Below are positions 53,263 to 61,699 of a stretch of DNA of 64,000 nucleotides, piece by piece. Within the stretch, counting starts at the first letter, position 1; the number at the start of each line of letters is the position of its first letter. This DNA comes from Streptomyces cyaneofuscatus. GTDB taxonomy: Bacteria; Actinomycetota; Actinomycetes; Streptomycetales; Streptomycetaceae. The notes beneath the pieces were generated by a model. The model worked only from the letters and a program-made list of their open reading frames with translations, did no database searches and was not told the origin of the DNA. The stretch covers positions 1 through 64,000 of the forward strand of contig NZ_JOEM01000006.1 of assembly GCF_000718135.1 (NCBI RefSeq). The letters run 5' to 3'. The position numbers were made by a program, and so were the translations under genes.

Positions 53263-53313
53263 TCCCTGTCACGTCCCCGTAGGGCCGATTCCCTGTCACG
53301 TCCCGTGGGGCCG
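53263..53313. repeat. Tandem 24-25 bp repeat in the divergent importer promoter region
   Basis: TCCCTGTCACGTCC begins at 53263 and again at 53290, each followed by a GGGGCCG or AGGGCCG ending. The two copies lie between the permease start and the ATPase start. They may be paired regulator sites, perhaps osmotic control of both transcripts. Confidence 0.55.
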
Positions 53314-53437
53314 TTTTCCCCGTCGCGCCCGTGTCGAACTGATGTCTGGCGAGCCTATCCTCGACCACTGACAATCACGGATGCTGTCGCATTCCGGCAA
53401 CACGCCCTTCACAGAACGCCCTCCACAATGGGGAATC

Positions 53438-54604
53438 ATGATCCGTTTCGAGCACGTCACCAAGCGGTACGCGGACGGCACCACCGCCGTCGACGACCTT
53501 TCGTTCGAGGTCGCCGAGGGTGAACTGGTCACGCTCGTCGGACCTTCCGGCTGCGGCAAGACGACCACCATGAAGATGGTCAACCGGCTGATCGAACCGA
53601 CCGAGGGCACGATATTCCTCGACGGGGAGGACATATCCGCCGTCGACCCCGTCGAACTCCGCCGCCGCATCGGCTATGTGATCCAGCAGGTGGGCCTCTT
53701 CCCGCACAAGACGGTGCTGGAGAACACCGCGACCGTCCCCCACCTCCTGGGCTGGAAGCGCGGAAAGGGACGCGAACGCGCCGCCGAACTCCTCGACCTC
53801 GTCGGACTCGACCCGTCCGTCTACGGCGACCGCTATCCGGAACAGCTCTCCGGCGGACAGCGCCAGCGCGTCGGGGTCGCCCGCGCCCTGGCCGCCGACC
53901 CGCCCGTCCTGCTGATGGACGAGCCGTTCGGCGCGGTCGACCCGGTGGTCCGCGAACGGCTCCAGAACGAATTCCTGAAACTCCAGGCCCAGGTCCGTAA
54001 GACCGTCCTCTTCGTCACCCACGACATCGAGGAAGCCGTCCGCCTCGGCGACCGGATCGCCGTCTACGGGAGTGGCCGCATCGAGCAGTTCGACTCCCCC
54101 GCCACCGTCCTCGGCGCCCCCGCCACCCCGTACGTGGCCGACTTCGTCGGCGCCGACCGCGGGCTCAAGCGGCTCTCGGTGACCCCGATCGAGGAGAGCG
54201 ACCTCGACCAGCCCCCGGTCGTCCACCTCGACGACTCCCTCGCCGAGGCCACCGCACGCCTCCGGTCCGAGGGCGCGCGCTGGGCGGTCGTCCTGGACGG
54301 CCGGGACAACCTGCACGGCTGGATCCCCGCCGAGGCGGCCACCGCGGCGAAGGGCACCGTCCGCGAGCACGCCCGCCGGATGGAGGCCTGGCTCCCGCTC
54401 GGCGCCCCGCTCAAGCAGGCGTTCGCCACCATGCTCCAGCACGACGCGGGCTGGATCGCGGTCGTCGACAAGGAGAGCGAGGGCCGCTTCCTCGGCGTGC
54501 TGACCCCCGCCCGGCTGCACGAGGCGCTGCGCCGCTCGATCGACGCCGACGCGCAGGCCGTACCGCGCGCGGAGGTGGCGGTGGAGACGGTCGCAAGCGC
54601 CTGA
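53438..54604 (+). CDS. Glycine betaine-type ABC transporter ATPase with CBS domains
   Basis: The 388-residue ATPase has Walker A VGPSGCGKTTTMKMVN, signature LSGGQRQRVGVARAL, Walker B VLLMDEPFGAVDP and the His switch LFVTHDIEEAV. The C-terminal part (about 255-375) looks like paired CBS domains, as in OpuAA/ProV, which sense ionic strength or nucleotides. c-di-AMP binds CBS domains of such transporters in some bacteria. The ATG at 53438 follows GGGGA. It is divergent from the permease and binding-protein genes. Confidence 0.93.
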   Translation: MIRFEHVTKRYADGTTAVDDLSFEVAEGELVTLVGPSGCGKTTTMKMVNRLIEPTEGTIFLDGEDISAVDPVELRRRIGYVIQQVGLFPHKTVLENTATVPHLLGWKRGKGRERAAELLDLVGLDPSVYGDRYPEQLSGGQRQRVGVARALAADPPVLLMDEPFGAVDPVVRERLQNEFLKLQAQVRKTVLFVTHDIEEAVRLGDRIAVYGSGRIEQFDSPATVLGAPATPYVADFVGADRGLKRLSVTPIEESDLDQPPVVHLDDSLAEATARLRSEGARWAVVLDGRDNLHGWIPAEAATAAKGTVREHARRMEAWLPLGAPLKQAFATMLQHDAGWIAVVDKESEGRFLGVLTPARLHEALRRSIDADAQAVPRAEVAVETVASA

Positions 54605-54613
54605 CCCGGCCCC

Positions 54614-55735
54614 TCACTGCGCGCTGAGGCGCCCGCTCAGCCACTCCAGCGCCGGCGGGATCTCCCGCCGCCAGGTCGTGAAGTTGTGCCCGCCGCTGTC
54701 CAGCACGATCGAGGACACCTGGGCGGGCGCCTTCACCTTGTCGATGAACCGCATCGTGCTCCGCAGGTTCCCCTCGCCCTGCCGTGACGTCGTCACCAGG
54801 AACGAACCGCCGGACGGCGGCCGGTTCTCCAGCGTCCACATCAGGTCCGCCCGGTCGCGCAGCTCCTGCTTCCCGTGGAACAGGTCCCCGGTCGTCGGGT
54901 CCTCGGCGGCCTTGTAGTACGCGGAGAGCCCGGCGCTCGCCGCGTACCGGTCGGTATGGTGCAGCCCGATCTTCAACGCGCAGTAGCCACCGGTCGAGTT
55001 GCCGATGATGCCCCAGTTACGGGCCTGCTTCCCGACCCGGTACGACTGGCTGATCGCCTCCGGGAGGTCCTTCGCGAAGAACGTCTCCGTCTGCGGCCCC
55101 TTCGGAATGTCCACGCACTCGGTGTCCCGGGGCGGCGCCACCGTCGGCCGCAGCATCACCAGGATCATCGGCTGCGCCTTGCCCGCCTTCACGCGCTCGT
55201 GCGCCGTCCGGGGATAACGCAGGCCCTTGAGAAGGTTCTCCGCCGTCCCCGGGTATCCGGTCAGCACCACCACCGCCGGGAACGTCCGCTTGGCGTACGC
55301 GCTGCGGAAATACTCCGGCGGCAGATAGACGTACGCCGGTGACTCGATGCCCGACAGCCGCCCCGAGACCACCACCTTGTCGATCCGCCCGCCCGCCGAC
55401 GGCACCCCGCCGCCCGGCACGTCCGGGCGCTGGGTGCCGATCCGCGTCATGTTCCGTGAGCCGGGCCCCCCGTCCGTATGGTCGCTGACCACGCCCAGCT
55501 CCTGCTTCTGGCCGAAGAGATCGGCCCAGGAGCCGTAGAAGAGGAACGCGTTGTTCGCCGCCAGGCCGACCGAGGCGAACAGCGTCAGCTGGGTCGCCAG
55601 CAGCAGCCCGACCCGGCCCGTCACGGCGGCGGCGCTCCGCCGGGCCAGGCGTGGCCAGAGCCAGACCGTGGCGGCGAACAACGCCACGGCCGAGGCGGCC
55701 ACGACCGCCAGAACTACCTTGCTGGTGAGACCCAT
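54614..55735 (-). CDS. Membrane-anchored alpha/beta-hydrolase esterase (FrmB-like)
   Basis: The 373-residue protein has two N-terminal membrane segments (about 5-25 and 40-62) and an external esterase domain. The nucleophile elbow is GNSTGGYCALK (Ser), and LDSGGHNFTTW supplies the likely catalytic His. It resembles the S-formylglutathione hydrolase/mycolyltransferase-like family common in actinomycetes. The natural ester is unknown. It diverges from the MprF-like gene, and the pair may share envelope-stress control. Confidence 0.87.
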   Translation of the reverse strand: MGLTSKVVLAVVAASAVALFAATVWLWPRLARRSAAAVTGRVGLLLATQLTLFASVGLAANNAFLFYGSWADLFGQKQELGVVSDHTDGGPGSRNMTRIGTQRPDVPGGGVPSAGGRIDKVVVSGRLSGIESPAYVYLPPEYFRSAYAKRTFPAVVVLTGYPGTAENLLKGLRYPRTAHERVKAGKAQPMILVMLRPTVAPPRDTECVDIPKGPQTETFFAKDLPEAISQSYRVGKQARNWGIIGNSTGGYCALKIGLHHTDRYAASAGLSAYYKAAEDPTTGDLFHGKQELRDRADLMWTLENRPPSGGSFLVTTSRQGEGNLRSTMRFIDKVKAPAQVSSIVLDSGGHNFTTWRREIPPALEWLSGRLSAQ

Positions 55736-55773
55736 GAGTGAGCTTTCTCTGCGTTTTCGCTGCTTCTCCGCTG

Positions 55774-55827
55774 CGCTTCCGACCCGCTTCCGATGCACTT
55801 CCGATGCGCTTCCGATGCGCTTCCGAG
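55774..55827. repeat. 11-bp tandem repeats between divergent envelope genes
   Basis: Four or five units of GCTTCCGATGC, with variants, run from 55774 to 55827. Units at the right side repeat every 11 bp, about one helical turn, so bound proteins would lie on one face of the DNA. The array is between the esterase start (55735) and the MprF-like start (55955). Confidence 0.8.
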
Positions 55828-55839
55828 CGGAAATTTCCG
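55828..55839. promoter_or_regulatory. Palindrome CGGAAATTTCCG
   Basis: A perfect 12-bp palindrome directly joins the 11-bp repeats. Its half-site CGGAA resembles the repeat core TCGGAA read on the minus strand. It is a probable operator within the divergent promoter region. Confidence 0.5.
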
Positions 55840-55896
55840 GAATGTGGATGAACCCTCTCCACCCGGCCCCCGTCCTAGAGGGAGCACATCGTCCGG

Positions 55897-55918
55897 AACG
55901 GCCACGGCCGACGGACTC
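55897..55918 (+). promoter_or_regulatory. SigE-type promoter of the MprF-like gene
   Basis: GGAAC (AAC at 55897-55899), a 17-bp spacer and TC at 55917-55918 fit the SigE consensus AAC-N16/17-TC as I remember it. The start codon follows 36 bp later at 55955. From memory, the S. coelicolor homologue of this gene is a SigE target. Confidence 0.6.
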
Positions 55919-55954
55919 ACGGAATCCGCAATCTCATCTGGAGCCACGGAAGCG

Positions 55955-57778
55955 ATGTCTGTCACGGTAGATGGGGATAAAACGGTGTCGGTTCCGCAAC
56001 GCGTGCGGCGGCTGCTCCACGGCCCCCGCCCCGAAGCCGTACCGGCCGTCGTCGGCACCGCCTGCACCGTCGTCGGACTGATCGACGTCGCGGCCGGTGT
56101 CTTCCCCCGCTTCCGGCACAGCCGGATGCACACCCTCGCCGAGGTGCTCCCCGGCGCGCTCGGTCCGTTCGCCGCCGCGCTCTCGCTGAGCGCCGGCGTG
56201 CTGCTGCTCCTGCTCGCGCACGGGCTGAAGCGGCACAAGCGGCGGGCCTGGCGGGCGGCGGTGGTGCTGCTTCCGGCGGGGGCCGTGGCGCAGTTCGCGT
56301 ACCGGCACTCGATCGTCGGCGTCCTGGTCTCCCTGACGCTCTGCTACCTGCTCGTCCGCCACCGGGACCAGTTCCGCGCCCTGCCCGACCCGCGCAGCCG
56401 CTGGCGGGCGCTGGCCAACTTCGTACTGCTCGGGGCCTCTTCGCTGGCGCTCGGGCTGGTCATCGTCTCCGTCCACCCCGGCCGCGTCGTCGGCGACCCG
56501 TCCATCGCGGACCGGCTCCAGCACGTGCTGTACGGCCTGTTCGGCGTCGAGGGCCCGGTCGACTACGCCGGGCGGACCAGCTGGACCGTCGCCTACTCGC
56601 TCGGCGCGCTCGGCCTGCTGACCGCCGTCACCACGATCTACCTCGCCTTCCGCCCCGAACACCCGGCCGCCCGCCTCACCGAGGACGACGAGAGCCGGCT
56701 GCGGGCGCTGCTGGCGACGCACGGCGGCCGCGACTCGCTCGGCCACTTCGCACTCCGCCGCGACAAGGCCGTCGTCTTCTCCCCCAGCGGCAAGGCCGCC
56801 GTCTGCTACCGGGTCGTCTCCGGGGTGATGCTGGCCGGCGGCGACCCCATCGGCGACGTGGAGGCCTGGCCCGGCGCCATCGAACGCTTCATGGACGAGG
56901 CGAAGGCGCACTCCTGGACCCCGGCCGTGATGGGGTGCAGCGAGCGCGGCGGCGAGGTCTGGACCCGCGAGACCGGACTCACCGCCCTGGAGCTGGGCGA
57001 CGAGGCGGTGGTCGATGTCGCGGATTTCTCCCTCGCCGGGCGGGCCATGCGGAACGTACGCCAGATGGTGGGGCGTATCGAACGCAACGGCTACGAGACC
57101 CGGGTCCGGCGAGCACGTGACATCGGCGCCACCGAGCTGGAGCGCATCCGCCGGGCCGCCGCCGACTGGCGCGGCACCGACACCGAGCGCGGCTTCTCCA
57201 TGGCGCTCGGCCGGATCGGCGACCCCGCCGACGGCGACTGCGTGATCGCCACCGCGCACCTGCCCGGCACCGATGACGGACCGCACGGCGACCTGAAGGC
57301 CGTCCTCCACTTCGTCCCGTGGGGGCGCGACGGGATGTCCCTGGAGCTGATGCGCCGCGACCGCTCGGCCGACCCCGGCATGAACGAGCTGCTGATCGTC
57401 GCCTCGCTCCAGGCCGCCGGGAAGCTGGGCGTCGAGCGGGTCTCGCTGAACTTCGCGATGTTCCGCTCGGCGCTGGCCCGCGGCGAGCGGCTCGGCGCCG
57501 GGCCGGTGCTGCGCTGCTGGCGGGGGCTGCTGATCTTCCTCTCCCGCTGGTTCCAGATCGAGTCGCTGTACAAGTTCAACGCCAAGTTCAAGCCCCGCTG
57601 GGAGCCCCGCTTCGTGGTCTTCCGCACCAGCCGGGACCTGCCGCGCATCGGGATCGCGGCGATGCAGGCGGAGGGGTTCGTGAACGTCTCGCTGCCGCGC
57701 CCGTTCCGCTCCCGGGGCCGGCGCCCCTGCGGCCACACACTGCGTACGGCCCAGGAGCACGAGGTACGCGCGGCGTAG
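55955..57778 (+). CDS. MprF-like phosphatidylglycerol lysyltransferase-domain protein
   Basis: The 607-residue protein has six or seven membrane segments (about 25-230) and a cytoplasmic DUF2156/LPG-synthase C-domain (about 245-585). That domain contains RRDKAVVFSPSGKAAVCYRV, VMLAGGDPIGD, AVMGCSERG and GMSLELMRRD. It would transfer an amino acid from tRNA to phosphatidylglycerol and so lower the negative surface charge against cationic antimicrobials. It lacks the lysyl-tRNA synthetase domain of mycobacterial LysX. A SigE-type promoter lies upstream. Confidence 0.88.
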   Translation: MSVTVDGDKTVSVPQRVRRLLHGPRPEAVPAVVGTACTVVGLIDVAAGVFPRFRHSRMHTLAEVLPGALGPFAAALSLSAGVLLLLLAHGLKRHKRRAWRAAVVLLPAGAVAQFAYRHSIVGVLVSLTLCYLLVRHRDQFRALPDPRSRWRALANFVLLGASSLALGLVIVSVHPGRVVGDPSIADRLQHVLYGLFGVEGPVDYAGRTSWTVAYSLGALGLLTAVTTIYLAFRPEHPAARLTEDDESRLRALLATHGGRDSLGHFALRRDKAVVFSPSGKAAVCYRVVSGVMLAGGDPIGDVEAWPGAIERFMDEAKAHSWTPAVMGCSERGGEVWTRETGLTALELGDEAVVDVADFSLAGRAMRNVRQMVGRIERNGYETRVRRARDIGATELERIRRAAADWRGTDTERGFSMALGRIGDPADGDCVIATAHLPGTDDGPHGDLKAVLHFVPWGRDGMSLELMRRDRSADPGMNELLIVASLQAAGKLGVERVSLNFAMFRSALARGERLGAGPVLRCWRGLLIFLSRWFQIESLYKFNAKFKPRWEPRFVVFRTSRDLPRIGIAAMQAEGFVNVSLPRPFRSRGRRPCGHTLRTAQEHEVRAA

Positions 57779-57808
57779 CGGGCGGCGTGGCGGGCCTAGG
57801 CTGGACGC

Positions 57809-58669
57809 ATGAGTACGTCACGCACGCGGGGCACGGTCCGAGGGCTGCCGGAGTGGGACCGCTGTGCGGTCATGGGGGTCGTCAACGTGACGCCCGACTC
57901 CTTCTCCGACGGCGGCCGCTGGTTCGACACCACGGCCGCGGTCAAGCACGGCCTCGACCTGGTGTCCGAGGGCGCCGACCTGGTCGACGTCGGCGGCGAG
58001 TCGACCCGCCCCGGCGCCAGCCGGGTGAACGAGTCGGAGGAGCTGCGGCGGGTGATCCCCGTCGTGAAGGGGCTGGCCTCCGAGGGCGTCACCGTCTCCG
58101 TGGACACCATGCGCGCCCGCGTCGCCGAGAAGGCCGTCGCCGCCGGGGCCGTCCTGGTCAACGACGTGAGCGGCGGCCTCGCGGACCCGGACATGATCCC
58201 GGCCGTCGCCGCCGCCGGGGTCCCGTTCGTCGTGATGCACTGGCGCGGCTTCAGCGAGTCGATGAACAGCCGCGCGGTGTACGAGGACGTGGTCGCCGAG
58301 GTCCTCGACGAGCTGCGACAGCGGATGGACGCGGTGGTGGCGGGCGGGGTGGCCCCGGAACGCGTCGTGATCGACCCCGGCCTCGGCTTCGCGAAGAACG
58401 CCCCCCACGACCTGGCCCTCGTCGCGCACCTCGACGAGCTCCACGCGCTGGGCCGCCCGCTGCTGGTGGCCGCCTCCCGCAAACGCTTCCTCGGCCACGT
58501 GCTGGCCGGCCCCGGCGCCACCCTGCCGCCCGCCCGCGAACGTGACGCGGCGACCGCGGCGATCTCCGCCCTCGCCGCCCGGGCCGGGGCCTGGGCGGTC
58601 CGCGTCCACGAGGTGGGGGCCACCGCCGACGCCGTACGGGTCGCCCGCGCCGTCGAGGGAGCCGCGTGA
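57809..58669 (+). CDS. folP: Dihydropteroate synthase
   Basis: The 286-residue TIM-barrel enzyme couples dihydropterin pyrophosphate with p-aminobenzoate and is the sulfonamide target. Motifs are VMGVVNVTPDSFSDGG, DVGGESTRPGA, VSVDTMRA, LVNDVSGG, IDPGLGFAKN and VAASRKRFLG. TAGGCT ends 6 bp before the ATG, suggesting a leaderless mRNA. Its stop overlaps the next start as GTGA. Confidence 0.96.
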   Translation: MSTSRTRGTVRGLPEWDRCAVMGVVNVTPDSFSDGGRWFDTTAAVKHGLDLVSEGADLVDVGGESTRPGASRVNESEELRRVIPVVKGLASEGVTVSVDTMRARVAEKAVAAGAVLVNDVSGGLADPDMIPAVAAAGVPFVVMHWRGFSESMNSRAVYEDVVAEVLDELRQRMDAVVAGGVAPERVVIDPGLGFAKNAPHDLALVAHLDELHALGRPLLVAASRKRFLGHVLAGPGATLPPARERDAATAAISALAARAGAWAVRVHEVGATADAVRVARAVEGAA

Positions 58670-59139
58670 ACGAGGACCACGCGTCGGCCGCCGCCGACAT
58701 CGCGGAGGTCGAGACGGCCAACACCGCCTTCTACGAAGCCCTGGAACGCGGCGACCACGAAGCCCTCTCCGGGCTCTGGCTGCCGGGCGAGGACCTCACC
58801 GTCTCCTGCGTCCACCCGGGGTGGCCGGTGCTCACGGGGCGGGGAGACGTACTGCGCAGCTACGCCCTGATCATGGCGAACACCGAGTACATCCAGTTCT
58901 TCCTGACCGACGTCAACGTCGCGATGACCGGCGACACCGCCCTGGTCACCTGCACCGAGAACATCCTCAGCGGCGGCCCGGCCGAGGAGGGCAACGACTT
59001 GGGGCCGCTGGTGGGCCAGCTGGTCGTCGCCACGAACGTGTTCCGGCGCACGCCCGAGGGCTGGAAGCTCTGGTCCCACCACGGCTCGCCCGTCCTGGCG
59101 GAGACCGACGAGGACGACGAGGAGGAGAGCCCCTCCTGA
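58666..59139 (+). CDS. SnoaL/NTF2-like protein
   Basis: The 157-residue protein has the NTF2-like cone fold pattern: NTAFYEALERGDHEALSGLW, VSCVHPGWPVLTGRGDVLRSY and VATNVFRRTPEGWKLWSHHGS. The C-terminus is acidic (ETDEDDEEESPS). The fold is used for both catalysis and binding. Coupling to folP by a GTGA overlap suggests a folate-related role, but none is shown. Confidence 0.85.
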   Translation: MNEDHASAAADIAEVETANTAFYEALERGDHEALSGLWLPGEDLTVSCVHPGWPVLTGRGDVLRSYALIMANTEYIQFFLTDVNVAMTGDTALVTCTENILSGGPAEEGNDLGPLVGQLVVATNVFRRTPEGWKLWSHHGSPVLAETDEDDEEESPS

Positions 59140-59240
59140 GGTCGGGGGCTCACCCTCCCGAGTGGACAGGGGTTGGAATCCACGACCGCGGGGTATGGGC
59201 GGCTACCAGTCCCGTGAGGCGCTGTCCATAGCCCCCACGG

Positions 59241-59311
59241 GCGAGCACTGTCGGTGCTCGCAGGTAGATTCGAAAGAAGGCACCTTGCCGCCCGCACGCG
59301 GCCGGGTGCCT
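59241..59311 (+). other. Two hairpins in the folB leader
   Basis: GCGAGCAC-TGTCG-GTGCTCGC (59241-59261) is an 8-bp stem with a five-base loop. AGGCACC (59278-59284) and GGTGCCT (59305-59311) form a second stem, 30 bp upstream of the folB GTG. They may attenuate or insulate folB-folK expression from folP. I recognise no known riboswitch. Confidence 0.5.
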
Positions 59312-59341
59312 CTTGGACCAACGACAGCAGGAGTGATTCGC

Positions 59342-59701
59342 GTGGATCGTGTCGCGCTGCGCGGCCTCAAGGCCCGTGGGCACCACGGCGTCTTCCCCAA
59401 GGAACGGGAAGAGGGCCAGACCTTCATCGTCGACCTGGTGCTCGGCCTCGACACCCGCCCCGCGGCAGCCACCGACGACCTGGCCCGCACCGTGCACTAC
59501 GGCGTGGTGGCCGAGGAGGTCGTCGAGGTGGTGACGGGCGAGCCGGTCGACCTGATCGAGACGCTCGCCGAGCGCATCGCCCAGCGGTGCCTGAAGCACG
59601 AAGGTGTCCAGGAGGTCGAGGTCGTGGTGCACAAGCCGGACGCACCGATCACCGTCCCCTTCGACGACGTGACCATCACCATCATTCGGAGCCGAGCATG
59701 A
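59342..59701 (+). CDS. folB: Dihydroneopterin aldolase
   Basis: The 119-residue enzyme splits dihydroneopterin to 6-hydroxymethyl-dihydropterin. Motifs are VALRGLKARGHHGVFPKERE, VHYGVVAEEVVEVV and LIETLAERIAQRCL. The GTG start at 59342 has AGGAG 8 bp upstream. Its stop overlaps folK as ATGA. Confidence 0.95.
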   Translation: MDRVALRGLKARGHHGVFPKEREEGQTFIVDLVLGLDTRPAAATDDLARTVHYGVVAEEVVEVVTGEPVDLIETLAERIAQRCLKHEGVQEVEVVVHKPDAPITVPFDDVTITIIRSRA

Positions 59702-60309
59702 CTGCGTTTTCCACCGAGGGGCAGAGCGACCCGACCGTACAGCCGGTGCCCGCCGCCGTCGTCAAGCAGGTGGACGCCGCCGACGTCACCCTCTCCAACC
59801 CCAAGATGGCCGTGATCGCCCTCGGCTCCAACCTGGGCAACCGGCTGGAGACCCTCCAGGGCGCCGTCGACGCGCTGGAGGACACCCCGGGCCTGCGGGT
59901 CAAGGCCGTCTCCCCGGTCTACGAGACGGAGCCCTGGGGCGTCGCGGCCGACAGCCAGCCCTCCTACTTCAACGCGGTCATCCTCGTGAAGACGACGCTG
60001 CCGCCCGCCTCCCTGCTGGAGCGCGGCCAGGCCGTCGAGGAGGCCTTCGACCGGGTCCGCGAGGAGCGGTGGGGACCGCGCACCATCGACGTCGACATCG
60101 TGGCGTACGCGGACGTCCTCTCCAACGACCCGGTGCTCACCCTCCCCCACCCCCGCGCCCACGAGCGGGCCTTCGTCCTCGCCCCCTGGCACGACGTGGA
60201 CCCCGAGGCCCAGCTCCCCGGCGCCGGCCCGGTCGCCGAGCTGCTCGCCGGGGTCGGCCGCGAAGGCGTCCTGCCCCGCGCCGACCTGGAACTGCGCCTG
60301 CCGGAGTAA
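59698..60309 (+). CDS. folK: 2-amino-4-hydroxy-6-hydroxymethyldihydropteridine pyrophosphokinase
   Basis: The 203-residue HPPK has IALGSNLGNRLETLQGAVDAL, VSPVYETEPWG, and the signature RWGPRTIDVDIVAY with the Mg-binding DxD. About 35 extra residues precede the domain. It precedes FolP in the pathway and is coupled to folB. Confidence 0.95.
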   Translation: MTAFSTEGQSDPTVQPVPAAVVKQVDAADVTLSNPKMAVIALGSNLGNRLETLQGAVDALEDTPGLRVKAVSPVYETEPWGVAADSQPSYFNAVILVKTTLPPASLLERGQAVEEAFDRVREERWGPRTIDVDIVAYADVLSNDPVLTLPHPRAHERAFVLAPWHDVDPEAQLPGAGPVAELLAGVGREGVLPRADLELRLPE

Positions 60310-60385
60310 TCGTTAGGCTCGACGGGCACGAGCTCGGGAACAGCAGGCGGGCTCGGGAAACAGGCGACGAAGGGCGGCTGACGCG

Positions 60386-60877
60386 GTGAAGCAACTACGG
60401 CTCGGGGTACTGGCGGGCCTCTTCGCCGCCGCCGGCGTCCTCTCCTGGGGCGGCGCCCGCCTCTGGGACTCCCTCGGCACGCTCCCGAGCGTCCCGCTGG
60501 CCGCCTCGATCGTGCTCGCCGTGATCGCGGTGATCCTCCTGGCCACCGCCCTCTCCATCCGCACCCGCCTCCGCGCCCAGCGGGAGCGCCGCCCCGGCGC
60601 CAAGGGCGTCGAGCCCCTGATGGCGGCGCGGGCGGTCGTCTTCGGCCAGGCGAGCGCCCTGGTCACCGCCCTGGTCACCGGGATGTACGGCGGCGCGGGC
60701 GTCTTCCTGCTCAGCTTCCTCGACGTCCCACCCCGCCGCGACCAGGCCATCTACGCGGGCGCGGCGGTGGTGGCGGGCATCGGCGTCATCGCGGCCGCCT
60801 TCTTCCTGGAACGCGTCTGCCGCCTCCCCGAGGACGGCGAGAACAACCACGACGGCACAGGCACGGCAACCGCCTAG
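60386..60877 (+). CDS. DUF3180 integral membrane protein
   Basis: The 163-residue protein has four hydrophobic segments (about 5-23, 37-57, 82-112 and 123-141) and a short polar tail. It matches the actinobacterial DUF3180 family, which commonly follows folK. A link to folate transport or to the adjacent envelope genes is conjecture. Confidence 0.85.
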   Translation: MKQLRLGVLAGLFAAAGVLSWGGARLWDSLGTLPSVPLAASIVLAVIAVILLATALSIRTRLRAQRERRPGAKGVEPLMAARAVVFGQASALVTALVTGMYGGAGVFLLSFLDVPPRRDQAIYAGAAVVAGIGVIAAAFFLERVCRLPEDGENNHDGTGTATA

Positions 60878-60929
60878 AGCGGCGCCGGGCCCGTGCCGCC
60901 GGGTTCGCCGAGCCGGCCGTCAGGCCGTG

Positions 60930-61535
60930 TCAGCGCGCCATGATGAGGCTCATCGCCTCGGCGCGCGTCGCGGGGTCGCGGAGCTGGCCGCGCACCGCGG
61001 AGGTGAGGGTCTTCGCGCCGGGCTTGCGGATCCCCCGCATGGACATGCACATGTGCTCGCACTCGACGACGACGATGACTCCGCGCGGCTCCAGGATCGC
61101 CATGAGGGACTCGGCGATCTGGGTCGTCAGCCGCTCCTGGACCTGCGGGCGGCGGGCGTAGACGTCCACCAGCCGGGCCAGCTTGGAGAGACCGGTGATC
61201 TTTCCGGTGGACGCCGGGATGTAGCCGACGTGCGCGACGCCCCTGAACGGCACCAGATGATGCTCACATGTCGAGAACACCTCGATGTCCTTGACCAGCA
61301 CCATCTCGTCGTGACCCAGGTCGAACGTGGTCGTCAGGACGTCCTCGGGCTGCTGGTACAGGCCCGCGAAGATCTCCTTGTACGCCCGCGCCACCCGCCC
61401 CGGTGTCTCCCTGAGGCCCTCGCGGTCCGGGTCCTCTCCCACGGCGATGAGCAGTTCGCGTACGGCCGCCTCGGCCCGCTTCTCGTCGAAATCGCCGATC
61501 GATCCCTGGCCGTCCAGCGTCACCGGGTCGGTCAT
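60930..61535 (-). CDS. folE: GTP cyclohydrolase I
   Basis: The 201-residue decamer-forming enzyme converts GTP to dihydroneopterin triphosphate, the first folate step. Zinc and active-site motifs are [43 protein letters not shown] and [13 protein letters not shown]. The start is the ATG at 61535. It lies downstream of ftsH on the same strand, beyond a terminator-like hairpin. Confidence 0.96.
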   Translation of the reverse strand: MTDPVTLDGQGSIGDFDEKRAEAAVRELLIAVGEDPDREGLRETPGRVARAYKEIFAGLYQQPEDVLTTTFDLGHDEMVLVKDIEVFSTCEHHLVPFRGVAHVGYIPASTGKITGLSKLARLVDVYARRPQVQERLTTQIAESLMAILEPRGVIVVVECEHMCMSMRGIRKPGAKTLTSAVRGQLRDPATRAEAMSLIMAR

Positions 61536-61602
61536 CTGTGCCTCGTTCCTCTGTGCCGCCCCGTGCGCGGTTCGCACGGAACATCCGCAGGCATACGGAA
61601 AA

Positions 61603-61639
61603 GCCGCGCCCCCACAGGCTAAAACCTGGGGGGCGCGGC
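61603..61639 (-). terminator. Terminator after ftsH
   Basis: GCCGCGCCCCC ... CAGG pairs with CCTG ... GGGGCGCGGC. The minus-strand transcript continues into TTTT directly after the stem (61599-61602). It lies 61 bp past the ftsH stop and upstream of folE, so it can limit read-through into folE. Confidence 0.8.
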
Positions 61640-61655
61640 ATCCATTCCGGACCTG

Positions 61656-61682
61656 GTGAGACCCCCGTGACGGAGGTCTCAC
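61656..61682. other. Second hairpin between ftsH and folE
   Basis: GTGAGACC (61656-61663) and GGTCTCAC (61675-61682) are perfect 8-bp arms around an 11-base loop, 17 bp after the ftsH stop. With the following terminator it may form a two-hairpin attenuation or 3'-end processing unit. Confidence 0.55.
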
Positions 61683-61699
61683 CGGGATGCGGTGCGGGT

